NCBI GenBank assembly: GCA_951802425.1
Contig: OX637796.1
Span: 806,001 to 870,000 of the forward strand
DNA: 64,000 nucleotides
Origin: Clavaria fumosa
Lineage: Eukaryota > Basidiomycota > Agaricomycetes > Agaricales > Clavariaceae
Direction of reading: 5' to 3'
Positions within the stretch are counted from its first letter, which is position 1; the number at the start of each line of letters is the position of its first letter. A program made the translations under genes and the position numbers. This document shows, in pieces, positions 9,700 to 19,315 of this stretch. The notes under the pieces are model-generated. The model was not told the origin of the DNA, ran no database searches, and saw only the letters and a program-made list of their open reading frames with translations.

Positions 9700-12260
9700 T
9701 GGTTGAAGCATCTATTGAGGCTGGGTGTACCATGGAGATACCAGTGCTCTGTTACATGGTGATGATGCAGTTTGGATTGACATAGATGAGGAAGGGAATG
9801 AGGATATTTCTCTTGCTCAAGTGCATTTAGAGACCATTGTCAAGTGAGCTTCATGTCTAAACATTCATGTATTGAATGCTCACAGTCTTTTAGCTCTTGC
9901 TCCCATCGGGACCAGCCAATGCGCCTCTATTGCAACCGCATGCTGACTTCAGGCTGGTTGAACCAACTGCCAATGCTTGTGGATGCTTTTCTTGTGCAAA
10001 AACATGGAGCTAGTATTTCAGATAGTAAAGAACTTGTTCCCAACCCCAATGTGCATTCCTTTGAGGTCTATAAAGTCGGACTTCATGGTATGCCTCACCC
10101 TGATATGCTGTTCCATTTGCTGACTGCGAATTCATGATACAGAGTACATAGTAAAATACCCTGTCCCACAGGATGTATCCACCTCTGTTAAACTGGCCAA
10201 TGTGTGTCTTATTGAACATGGCCTCCTTGGATGCTCTCCACAGCAACCAACTACTGTGATCACCCTTGAATGCCTTGAGTTGTATCACCAGATCTGACGT
10301 TGTCAATCCTCGTTCAGCATCCAAGCAATGGTGAAGGTTATCTGTGCCATACACTGCGTAACATATGTGCCATGCTTCCGGGATCAGTTTGCGATTGCTT
10401 GGGACATTTATCTTGAGATTTTAGGCTGTGTCCATTTGCAGGTAAACAAGGCACTTGGACATGACTCTCCTGATTGGCGCCTGAAGCATGCATGCCCACC
10501 TTGTGGGTATAAGGTGCACCCTATACTTTTTGATTCATGTCTATCATTTATCATTTTTTAGTTGCCAGATGACCCACTGCTCAACCCATCCCATCTCCAT
10601 GCAATTGATGGGAATTTCTCACTGAGACATGTTGCTAGTGCTGGACATGGGGATGAGCATACCTTCAGCAGTGACTATCTTCTAGTGCCCACAGACATTG
10701 ATGTATTCAAGGATGATGTTCACACTCACCCTGGCCTGGTGGCCAGACTGGAGCAGTTTGTGGTTGGCTCATGTACAGAAAACTGGGTAGCAGCAAGCGC
10801 TGTCAAAGAGGAGACAGTGACAGTCTTTGATCAAACAGGTGGTTTTGTCTGCACTTGCCACCATGGCTTTGTAGAAGTATTTGTAGAGATACGGAGAAGC
10901 AGTGAACTGTGAGCATTTTTTGCTCAGACATATGACATGTATTAATGTCCAGCCTATAGCACAAAGTATGGCCTCACTGTTGTCAACAAAATTTTAGATG
11001 TCTTTGCATGCAATCAGGCAGTTGCATCAGGAGAATAATTGGGGTAGTAAAACAAGGTATACACTGTCATACCAATCTTAACCAGTTTTAACACCTAGCC
11101 TGGTATATACCACACTTAAACTGGTTATAACCTGGTTTATACTTGGTTATACCAAATTATAACATTTTATACTTCTCTATACCCCAAAGTGGTATGACAG
11201 GGCTATGATTTTGCTGATGTGGCTCTGATATTGCTTGCTCATTCTGGTCAACAATTGCTACTAGTTCTATTGGAAGGAAAGCCATTTCAAACAATCTGCA
11301 TCTCATGGTGAATGCATTTCATGGCCATGCACATAACCACCTATGTCAGCTTGAAAATCATCCCCTCTACAACCTTGGCATTGGCCTCAAAGACCTTGAA
11401 GTGTGTGAATGCATATTTGCATTGTCAAACACTGTTGCTCAGCTTATCTGACACTCCTCACACTTTCATTGGCTTCAGTACATTGATCTCCACTTCAGTA
11501 CACCTGACCATTGTATTATCTTTCGCTTAACCTGATGGCTGAGAACCCAGGTGATTTTATTCTCAATAATTACAAGCAGGCCATCACAATGATTTTGGAA
11601 TACATGATAGAGCTTGAGGCTTTTGCATGTACCTTTAGCTTTTGAGCACAAGATTTCGAGAATTGGCATGCTGAAGAGTTTGAGGACTTGAAAAATCTTA
11701 TGCATGAACCTGGAGAAGACATTCTCAATGTCTCATATGTCGAGGCATTGCAGGGCTTGAAGTGTGCAGAGTAAGTTATTATTTTGTTTCTACAAAAACT
11801 TAACTGAACCATCCAACAGGCAAGCCTATGGTGATATTACTACAGCTCATTTCATGACATACACACTGGCCGATTTTGTCACTGCCAGTGTTCTTCCCAA
11901 GGATGTCTGGGCTGCTGCTCAGTCCCAGGAGGCTTTGTGAAAGGCAACAGTTGGAAAGCTAATGCTTGCAATGAATATTGTTGAGGACCTAGAATGAAGG
12001 ATGGGACTTGATGAATGGTGGAGTGAAAATGATTCTGAGTATCAAAGAACACTGAATTTTATACAGAATCATACATTTATCAAGACCATAGACCAGCTTG
12101 AACATCTGGTTGTGCAATGGCTCTTTGAACTTTCAAAGGCAAACCTTGCTGGCATGGGTACATTTCACTCCTGACTTGTTGAAAGAGATATTGATGAATA
12201 TACTAGGCTATAAGCTATGAAAACACATCTCAAAAGCAATCACTCACTGTTCCACAGCAA
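9700..12260 (+). pseudogene. KDZ-superfamily (Kyakuja-Dileera-Zisupton) transposase relic
   Basis: Pieces in several plus-strand frames follow the order of KDZ transposases of Agaricomycetes. First LANVCLIEHGLLGCSPQQP and TLECLELYHQ (about 10,170-10,300), then FRDQFAIAWDIYLEIL and DWRLKHACPPC (to about 10,510). After a break at about 10,560 come LHAIDGNFSLRHV and SSDYLLVP (about 10,590-10,690), the ENWVAAS stretch, then FDQTGGFVCTCHHGFV (about 10,830-10,880). Further down are NAFHGHAHNHLCQLENHP (about 11,310-11,370) and NNYKQA (about 11,560). The family expects a DDE-type enzyme of about 1,000 residues. Here stops, frame changes and an inserted short TIR element at about 11,062 show it is dead. 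The N-terminal CxC-type domain is not recognisable. Confidence 0.8.
11062..11202. mobile_element. Short MITE-like element inside the KDZ relic
   Basis: cactgtcatacca at 11062-11074 faces tggtatgacaggg at 11190-11202, giving 11 of 13 matching terminal inverted bases around a 141-bp body. The body is full of taaccag/ctggtta palindromes. It is flanked by TA on both sides, within a base or so. No coding capacity. Confidence 0.55.
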
Positions 12261-12267
12261 TCTGTAC

Positions 12268-12921
12268 TAGTGTTGCCACAGCTTCAGCTTGAAGTCAGCT
12301 TCAAGCTGAAGCCCAGCTGGTCATAAGCCAAGCTGAGCTGATCAATCAGCTTGGCTTGACATCAGCTTCAGCTTCAGCTTGAGGCTTTCTCCAAGCTGCA
12401 CAGCTGCTGCTCAAGCCGCAGCTCCCAAGATGTCCATCAATGGGGCAAAGAATTGTTTTTTTCCTCCTCCACTGCCCTCCACTGCCCTCCACTATGCTTA
12501 TCTGGGTCTGCAACTGTTGTCTATCACCAGGCAGCTGCTTCTCTCTATTCTTGTATGCATGGTTAGAGACATTGATGTCTGTCAATCCTGCCCTGGAGGA
12601 AGATCTTCTTGGAGACATGTTACTGGATGACTTTGACACTGTGTTTGACAAGGTATTAGCCACCATTGCCCAGGATGATGATGATGAGATGTAGTTCTAT
12701 AATGGTATTTTTGTAATTCTAGGCCAGTTCCCATTATTAGCTGGCTGCAAGCCACAGCTAGCCAGCTGTAGCCACAGCTACAGCTTGAGTCAGCTTCAAG
12801 CTGCGGCTGGAGCTGCAGCCATGGCTACAGCTTCAGCTTGGGCGAAACAAGGTCAGCTTGTGAAGCTGAAGCCGAAGCTCATTGAGCCAGCTTGGCGGCT
12901 AGCCGAGCTGTGGCAACACTA
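12268..12921. mobile_element. hAT-like non-autonomous element with perfect 16-bp TIRs
   Basis: TAGTGTTGCCACAGCT at 12268-12283 is the exact inverse of AGCTGTGGCAACACTA at 12906-12921. Sub-terminal sequence on both sides is made of agctt/aagct and cagct/agctg words that pair extensively. An imperfect 8-bp flank match (ATCTGTAC versus ATCTGGGG, allowing one base of TIR ambiguity) would fit hAT-type duplication but is weak. The interior has an 84-codon frame ending in an acidic run, and no transposase domain. Confidence 0.65.
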
Positions 12922-13557
12922 TCTGGGGTGAGTGCAAGTACTGCAGAAATACATAGTGGGGGTACCCAGACATTTCAAAGGAGGCTTCTTTATCACACTT
13001 GGCTTTAGTGAGAGGGGGTATGTGGCCCTGCTTCACAAATTCTATGATAGTATTAGCTGTTCCAAACTGGTAAATTTACAATCAGGAGGGGGACATGATT
13101 GGGTTGAGGGGTTTGTTTACTATGATTAGGTCTTTAGGAAAGAGCATTGGCTGTGAAGTTAGTCTTCAATCTCCCTTACAATGTCTTGAGGAGGTGAACA
13201 AACTGATGGCATTTGCTAGAGCAAATGCTGTGGCCAAGATAGTCAGTGAGTGTTAGATGCACCAGATACCAAAGGAACACAAAAGAACAGATCAAAATGG
13301 ATGGAAGTTTTATGATACTACATATTCTTACACACCCATTTGACTCAAATCTAAACAGCACTATAATACTGAAACTATTGAAGTGACAGTAGTTACATTC
13401 CTGTTGTTTTTTTACATACACCTTTGTGGTAATCTCAAGTCCAAGGACAAGCACTAATTGAAAGATAGGACATGTTGATCTCAGGTATGGACAAGGGAAT
13501 ACATCAAGGAGGAATATATCTGTAAGGAAGACAGATAAGGAAACAGAGCAGAAAATT
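12922..13557. other. CpG-poor intergenic tract, no gene recognised
   Basis: Only short frames occur (for example at 12,932-13,129) and I cannot assign any of them. It could include the tail of the KDZ relic displaced by the hAT-like insertion, or the 3' region of the NACHT-WD40 gene. Neither is shown by the sequence. Confidence 0.35.
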
Positions 13558-16500
13558 TCAGGACAACAAGTTTCCTTGAAGGGGTGAGCACTGCCACAGC
13601 TTCAGCGAGGAAGCTTCCATTCTACGATAAGACAAAGGAACCCAACAGAGTCTATGCCTTGTGGAAGCAATAGACAACCATCCATTCTCCATTAAGTATG
13701 GCCATGACTGTCCATAATTTTGGTCATAATGGACACTGACAAGAGCACCAGTCACTGCATCCCAGAGTCTCACTGACTTGTCATCAGACCCTGAGATTAT
13801 CCTTGTGCCATCCCTAGAGAATGACACTGACTTAATGCTCCCAGAATGACCTTTGAGTGTCTTCAGATAAATGCCAGTGGCTGCATCCCAAAGTCTGAGT
13901 GTTTTGTCATCAGGCCCTGAGATCATCCTTGCACCATTTGGAGAGAATGACATTGATCTGATCCAATCAGTGCTACCCACAAGAATTTTCAGTGAAGCAC
14001 CAGTGTTTGCATCCCAAAGCCTCAATGATTTGTCAAAGGATCTTGAGATTATTTTTGTACCATCTGAAGAGAATGTTGCTGATTCAATGCCAGCAGAGTG
14101 GCCCTTCAGTGTTTGTAGAAGTGCACCAGTGTCCACTTCCCACAGTCTCACTGTCTTGTCTTCAGATCCTGAAACTATCCTTCTACCATCTGGGGAGAAT
14201 GACACTGATCTGATCCAAGCAAGATGCCCCTTGAAGGATTGCAGATGGGTTCCTGTGATTGCATCCTGAAGCCTCACTATTTTGTCATCAGACCCTGTGA
14301 CTATCCTTGCACCATCTGGAGAGAATGAGACTGATCTGATACAGTGAGGATGATCTGTGCTAATTTGCAGATGATCAACAACCATATTCCAAATTTTTGT
14401 TGTCATTTGGTTAGGACCTGAGGTCTTTGCAGAATGAGTAGCAGTAGCTGGATTCCATGCTCTCAGAGTTTTGTCATAGGAGCCTGAGATTATACTTGTG
14501 CCATCTGGAGAGAATGACACTGATTTGATTCCAGCAGAATGGCCCTTCAATGTTGCAAGATGAGCACCAGTGATTCCATCCCATACCATCAGATTTTTGT
14601 CATAGGAACCTGAGACTATCTTTTTACCATCTGCTGTAGATGATGCTATTGTGATGTCATGGCTCTTGAGTGTCAATGTCTGCAGGTGAGCACCTGTGAC
14701 TGCATCCCACTTTCTCACTGTTTTGTCATAGGATATTGTGACTATCCTTGTGCTATCCAGGGTGAACAAGACTGAAGTGATGCCAGCAGAATGGCCCTTG
14801 AGTGTGTGAAGATGAGCACCAGTAACTGCATTCCAGAGTCTCACTGTTTTGTCATCAGACCCTGAGATTATCCTTCCACCATCTTTTGAGAATGACACTG
14901 ATTTAATGCTACCAGAATGGCCTTGAAATGTTCTCAGATGAATGCCTGCAGCTTTGTCCCAGAGTCTCACTGTTTGGTCATTAGACCCTGAGACTATCCT
15001 TGTGCCATCCAGAGAAAAGGAAGCTGATGTGATGCCACCAGAGTGGCCTTTCAGTAGTGCCAGCAGAGCACCAGTGACAACATTCCAAAGCCCCACTGTG
15101 TTGTCAGCTGACCCAGAGACAATCTGTTTGCTATTTGGAGAGAATGAAACTGAATTGATGCCACCTGAATGGCCTGCAAGTGTTTGCAGATGAGCTCCAG
15201 TGACTGTGTCCCATAACCTCACAGTTTTATCATCTGACCCTGAAGCTATGCTTGTACCATCTGGAGAAAATGACACAGATGTAACCTGATGATGATGACC
15301 CTCCATTACTTGCACACATGCACTCCATTGTGTTTGTGAAGCTCCTTGTACCAACACTGAGTCTTCCATTTGATGGTGATAGGACTGGTACAATTGAGTG
15401 CCAGTTGGTGTGAAGGGCAATGCTGTAAAATACACCTGCAATGCAGACACACTAAGTGCTGGAAAGAACTCTTGTATCATTCTTTCACTGTCATGCAATA
15501 GAGCCAAGATGTTTGTTCTGGTGTGATAAGAATGTGGACATGCTGTAAGACATGCCTGCACTGAAACCAACATTTGTAGTGCATTTTTCAGAGAGCCAAG
15601 GAGGCTACAGACTTCAATCCAGTGGACCAAATGGTTTGAGCAAAGGTCTTCCAGAAGGTGCAACAGATCACTTGAAAGTATTCCACTGGAAAGATGCAAC
15701 CCCCAATGTCTACATGCATACTGTAGACTCCTTGGGATGTGTTTCAATATCAACTCTGGGAGGTTTGGCACTTCATGATTGAACTTGGTGGGATTTCTAA
15801 TGCCACAAATATCCTTCCTCAATTGCATCATCACAGTCAGACACCTCTTAGCCAGGATTGTGTGCAGCAGTTGAGGATCAACTCTAAATTGTGCTTCATG
15901 ACATCGAGTAGGGTTGACAATGAACTCATAAAATGAAGGGTGGATCAACTGGATGGCTTGAGCTCCATCACTTGAGACAGTGATGATTGATTGCAATTTT
16001 TGAAGGTGGTGATAGATGCCATGGTCAAGCAAGTCCTCCAACTGATCTAATGGGAGAGGATCCTGAAGGAGGGCAACAGAGCCAAGGGTCAGGCGCAATT
16101 GGGCTGCATGCTGATCAGAAATATTCTGAAATGCAATGTTGAGCACTTGAGAATATAACTGGTCCAAACGATGTTGAGGAGAAGAGCCAGAAATGGGATT
16201 CGTGTCCAGAAGAGACTTCAATTGTGCCATGGGATTACCTGGATCAGGAGCCCCAATAAACCTCACTGCAGTGGCAGCATAAATGAAGAGCCCAGAGGAC
16301 ATCTGGGTCAGAGCCTTGATCTCTTCAGGAGACGGCCAGGGAGCACGAATGTGATAGATTTGCCTGATTGCACGAAGGTGCCAGTTCAGGTAGCACTGGA
16401 TATCACTTGAAATGATGTCTGATTTGACTTCATGAAGAGTCAAAACCCTTGTCACATTGCTCTGCTGAAAAGCCCCAGTGACTCGGAGAAGTGGTCTACT

Positions 16501-17130
16501 GGTGATGAGAAATTGCAATGGGAACAGCTGATCAATGTGGTCGAATAAAGATGCAAGAATGGTAGATGCAGCATTTCCACCCTTGCATTCATCTAGGGCA
16601 TCAATAATAACCACACTTGGAGGAAACTTGCCCCTGACAGCAAGCAACGGCTCTACAATCATCTTTTCCAGCTGATTAGAGATATTGGAATGGACGACAT
16701 CAGGGTTACTCTTGAGGACATTCGAAAGGCATGACTTGAACTCAGGACAAAACTGTCCCATTTGATAGGCAATGGTAGTGAAGACCAGTTTGATATTGCT
16801 GCAATCAGCATTATCCCTGGAACAGAAGAAGTTCGCAGCCAGGATCTCTCTCCCTTCGCAATGTTTTGCACAAGTGAAGGCAATTGTGCTCTTCCCACTT
16901 CCAGCTGACCCATTTATCCAGAAGATGGGAGGTGTACACTCTTGGACCTCTCTGACATCACGAGCAATCCACCGGTACAGCTCATCAAGAACTTCAACAC
17001 GAGTTCCATAGAGACATGGGACTAGTTTCTCAACACGGCTGAAATGGGCAGAAATTGCATATGGGGGATTTGAACCGCCTGTGCAACTCATCTTCAATAG
17101 GGTACTAGTGCCAGATAAAATGATTACCAT
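13558..17130 (-). CDS. NACHT-WD40 STAND protein (NLR-like), single exon
   Basis: This is a predicted 1,190-residue signal-transducing NTPase of the fungal NLR type, a family linked to non-self recognition and programmed cell death. The ATG at 17130 is taken; the frame extends three codons further, but only to TTG. Walker A GSAGSGKS lies at about residues 74-81 and Walker B VVIIDALDE at about 173-181, followed by the sensor-like FLITSRP. A helical middle region leads to twelve WD40 repeats of about 42 residues (GHSxGIxSVSFSPDGxxIxSGSDDKTVRLWDxxTGxxL), then a short C-terminal cap containing NGWLSIASTRHRLCWVP. Only about 35 residues precede the NACHT part, so the usual N-terminal effector domain is absent or lies in an unseen exon. 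The repeats are very alike and the repeat half contains no CpG, yet the frame is fully open. Family assignment is firm; activity is not proven. Confidence 0.9.
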   Translation of the reverse strand: MVIILSGTSTLLKMSCTGGSNPPYAISAHFSRVEKLVPCLYGTRVEVLDELYRWIARDVREVQECTPPIFWINGSAGSGKSTIAFTCAKHCEGREILAANFFCSRDNADCSNIKLVFTTIAYQMGQFCPEFKSCLSNVLKSNPDVVHSNISNQLEKMIVEPLLAVRGKFPPSVVIIDALDECKGGNAASTILASLFDHIDQLFPLQFLITSRPLLRVTGAFQQSNVTRVLTLHEVKSDIISSDIQCYLNWHLRAIRQIYHIRAPWPSPEEIKALTQMSSGLFIYAATAVRFIGAPDPGNPMAQLKSLLDTNPISGSSPQHRLDQLYSQVLNIAFQNISDQHAAQLRLTLGSVALLQDPLPLDQLEDLLDHGIYHHLQKLQSIITVSSDGAQAIQLIHPSFYEFIVNPTRCHEAQFRVDPQLLHTILAKRCLTVMMQLRKDICGIRNPTKFNHEVPNLPELILKHIPRSLQYACRHWGLHLSSGILSSDLLHLLEDLCSNHLVHWIEVCSLLGSLKNALQMLVSVQACLTACPHSYHTRTNILALLHDSERMIQEFFPALSVSALQVYFTALPFTPTGTQLYQSYHHQMEDSVLVQGASQTQWSACVQVMEGHHHQVTSVSFSPDGTSIASGSDDKTVRLWDTVTGAHLQTLAGHSGGINSVSFSPNSKQIVSGSADNTVGLWNVVTGALLALLKGHSGGITSASFSLDGTRIVSGSNDQTVRLWDKAAGIHLRTFQGHSGSIKSVSFSKDGGRIISGSDDKTVRLWNAVTGAHLHTLKGHSAGITSVLFTLDSTRIVTISYDKTVRKWDAVTGAHLQTLTLKSHDITIASSTADGKKIVSGSYDKNLMVWDGITGAHLATLKGHSAGIKSVSFSPDGTSIISGSYDKTLRAWNPATATHSAKTSGPNQMTTKIWNMVVDHLQISTDHPHCIRSVSFSPDGARIVTGSDDKIVRLQDAITGTHLQSFKGHLAWIRSVSFSPDGRRIVSGSEDKTVRLWEVDTGALLQTLKGHSAGIESATFSSDGTKIISRSFDKSLRLWDANTGASLKILVGSTDWIRSMSFSPNGARMISGPDDKTLRLWDAATGIYLKTLKGHSGSIKSVSFSRDGTRIISGSDDKSVRLWDAVTGALVSVHYDQNYGQSWPYLMENGWLSIASTRHRLCWVPLSYRRMEASSLKLWQCSPLQGNLLS
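13735..15310 (-). repeat. Twelve WD40-coding units, 126-bp period
   Basis: Successive copies of a 126-bp unit (plus-strand reading: ctttgtcatcagaccctgag, then attatccttgtgccatc) encode the WD40 array. Several neighbouring units are strongly alike at the DNA level. One unit is lengthened by about 22 residues (THSAKTSGPNQMTTKIWNMV). This high internal similarity is the pattern seen in WD repeats that expand and shuffle in fungal HNWD genes. Confidence 0.85.
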
Positions 17131-17269
17131 AGATATCAAGCTTCATCTTAAGTTCCTGATACAAGAATTGGCATGAAAGACAAAGACAGTGACAAAAGGA
17201 GACGCACTTGGATGCCATCTTGAACAGCAGTGCTGAGTCTTCGCATTGGGTACCACCGAGACCGAGCAG

Positions 17270-17460
17270 GTATGAGTGAACAGGTATGACCGAGCAGGTA
17301 CGACTAGACGGGTATAAACAAGCAGACGGGTGTGAACAAGCAGACGGGTATGAACAAGCAGACGGGTATGAACAAGCAGGCTAGGCACTCGTCAACAACG
17401 TGCGTCAAGCTTCGCAGGCAGGCTAGGTGGCACTCGTCAACAACGTGCGTCAAGCCAGAG
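17270..17460. repeat. Minisatellite upstream of the NACHT-WD40 gene
   Basis: An 18-bp unit (tatgaacaagcagacggg and variants) is repeated about five times between 17,272 and 17,380. It is followed by two copies of ggcactcgtcaacaacgtgc (starting about 17,384 and 17,430, 46 bp apart). Short frames over it (MNKQTG repeats on plus, LLVHTR repeats on minus) follow from the repeat and are not taken as genes. Confidence 0.8.
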
Positions 17461-17967
17461 CTTTGCAGCATCAGTGTTTACAGTTATTTATCTGGCTTTG
17501 TCATAATGCATAAAGACCCACCTCGGATCGAGATCAAGTACGTCAAGAACAGGCAGCTTTGCATGCCAGTTGGGATTCCAAGCAGGTGTCGCAGTACTAG
17601 CTTCTCGTGCTTGTGACCTCAAGACAATCGACATCTCTGCCATTCGTGGTTCGAACAGATCGCCCTTCGTCTACCACCTTCACAACATGACTGAGAAGGC
17701 AACTCCAACTCAACCTGAGTCTGGAACGCACAAGCGAAATGCAATGACACAACCGCGTTAGATTGCACTGAGTCAAGCAAGCATAGAACACGTAGCCAAT
17801 AGTATCTTGTAATGTCAACATCTGAGTTCGCTTTACCTCAGTCTAACGTTGAGCTGACGTCATTCGTTCTATCAAGGATCTGTGATTGCGTCATCCAAAA
17901 AGAACACGTACATATATATAAGGCGGTCATCTCCTCGTACTAGTCTTTCAACCGAACCACAACAACG
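17461..17967. other. Intergenic region, 5' flank of the reductase gene
   Basis: No gene is seen. CpG is back to normal frequency here, unlike the tract to the left. The last 60 bases contain the TATA-like box listed separately. Confidence 0.5.
17913..17921 (+). promoter_or_regulatory. TATA-like box of the GRE2-like reductase
   Basis: TATATATAA lies 47-55 bases upstream of the ATG at 17968, a plausible spacing for a short 5' UTR. Confidence 0.5.
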
Positions 17968-19315
17968 ATGCCCACGGTCAATCCTCCCGCGAAAGTCCTC
18001 GTCTCCGGCGCCTCCGGCTTCATAGGTATGTGGGTAGCACAAACCCTTCTAGAACGCGGGTACGCCGTCCGTGGAACGGTGCGCTCGAATGAGAAGGGCC
18101 GACATCTCCAGAAGACCTTCGAGAAATATGGTGACAAATTCGAACTGGCCATTGTTCCCGACATCGCCAAGGTGCGTTCTGAGATTGTGCTAGTGCTAGA
18201 GAGACGAACGCGAATGTGTTGACATTGAGATTCGGCAGGAAGGAGCATTCGACGAGGCTGTGAAAGATGTCGACGCCATTGAGCATACAGCGTCCCCATT
18301 CCATACACATGCCGATGATCCGAAAGGTCGGTCTCAGTGCACGCAGAACCCGCTATTTTCTTAACGTTCAGGAATGGGGCCATAGAGATGATCGATCCCG
18401 CCGTCAACGGTACTTTGGGTATCCTCAACGCGGCACGCGAACATGGGTACATGCCCCGTTGTATAAAATGGATCCCCATTTGCTCACCAATGCACCGGGT
18501 GGCAACAGATGTTCTGTCAGACGCGTCGTCATCACTTCTTCTGTGGCAGCTGTTATGGCCAACCTACCCGAGCCCAAGTTGTTTACCGCACACGATTGGA
18601 ACGACCAGGCAGTTGAATCAGTGAAAAGGAATGGAAAGGATGCGAGCGGTCACGATAAATATTGTGCCAGCAAGACGCTCGCCGAGAAAGGTGCGCAAGG
18701 CTCGAATAAGTCAGAGGAGTTGATGTGAAATACGCGTTGATCATTAGCGGCTTGGAAATTCTATGAAGAGAACAAGTCATCCATAAAATGGGACCTAGTT
18801 GTGCTCAATCCTCCTCTGGTGCTCGGAGTGCGTGAAATGCTCTAGTTTGATCGGCCGATGACGTGACCTTCTGTGCAAGCCTCCTATTCATGAAGTTCAC
18901 GAACCGTCGAAGCTGAACACATCCCTCCTGAATTGGTACGATATGGTCGTGTCCAGGAAAGAGGAGGCCACCTCTGAGACGGCCAACAATTTCATCGATG
19001 TGCGCGATTTGGCACGGGCACATGTGGATGCGCTGGAGAACGGTGAGGCTAGAGGAAGGCGCTTCATCGTCACGGCTGGTAAGACCTTTCGTTCTCCTTG
19101 CTATGCCGCTCACAGAGCCGTCTCCAGGGCCTTTCTCATGGAAGGACTTCGTTGATCTGGCTGATCACAAACAGACGGTTTCGGCAAGCAATGGGAAGAA
19201 GATGTTTTGCGATAAGGATGCAAGAGAGGTGCTTGGGATGAAGTACCACAGCATGGAGGAGACGACAAAAGATTCTTTAACTGAGTTCAAGGCGAGAGGC
19301 TGGTACAAATCCTAA
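17968..19315 (+). CDS. NAD(P)H-dependent aldehyde/ketone reductase, GRE2/cinnamoyl-CoA-reductase-like
   Basis: Extended short-chain dehydrogenase fold. The N-terminal nucleotide-binding loop is VLVSGASGFIG (GxxGxxG), followed by AVRGTVRS, then DAIEHTASPFH, the active-site strand RRVVITSSVAAV, the catalytic YCASK (YxxxK) and DLVVLNPPLVLG. Near the C-terminus are NFIDVRDLARAHVDAL and TAGPFSWKDFVD. I infer seven exons: 17968-18171, 18239-18326, 18386-18446, 18509-18690, 18748-18827, 18880-19078 and 19128-19315. They sum to 1,002 nt, i.e. 333 residues, about the normal family length. Relatives reduce methylglyoxal and other aldehydes in the cytosol; the substrate here is unknown. The stretch after WKDFVDLADH is shorter than in relatives I recall. 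A ruined inverted copy lies at 26,440-27,600. Confidence 0.85.

Noticed and set aside
17143..17616. MNKQTG-repeat frame on plus and LLVHTR-repeat frame on minus
   Set aside because: Both follow from the 18-bp minisatellite and have no neighbouring exon that would make a protein.
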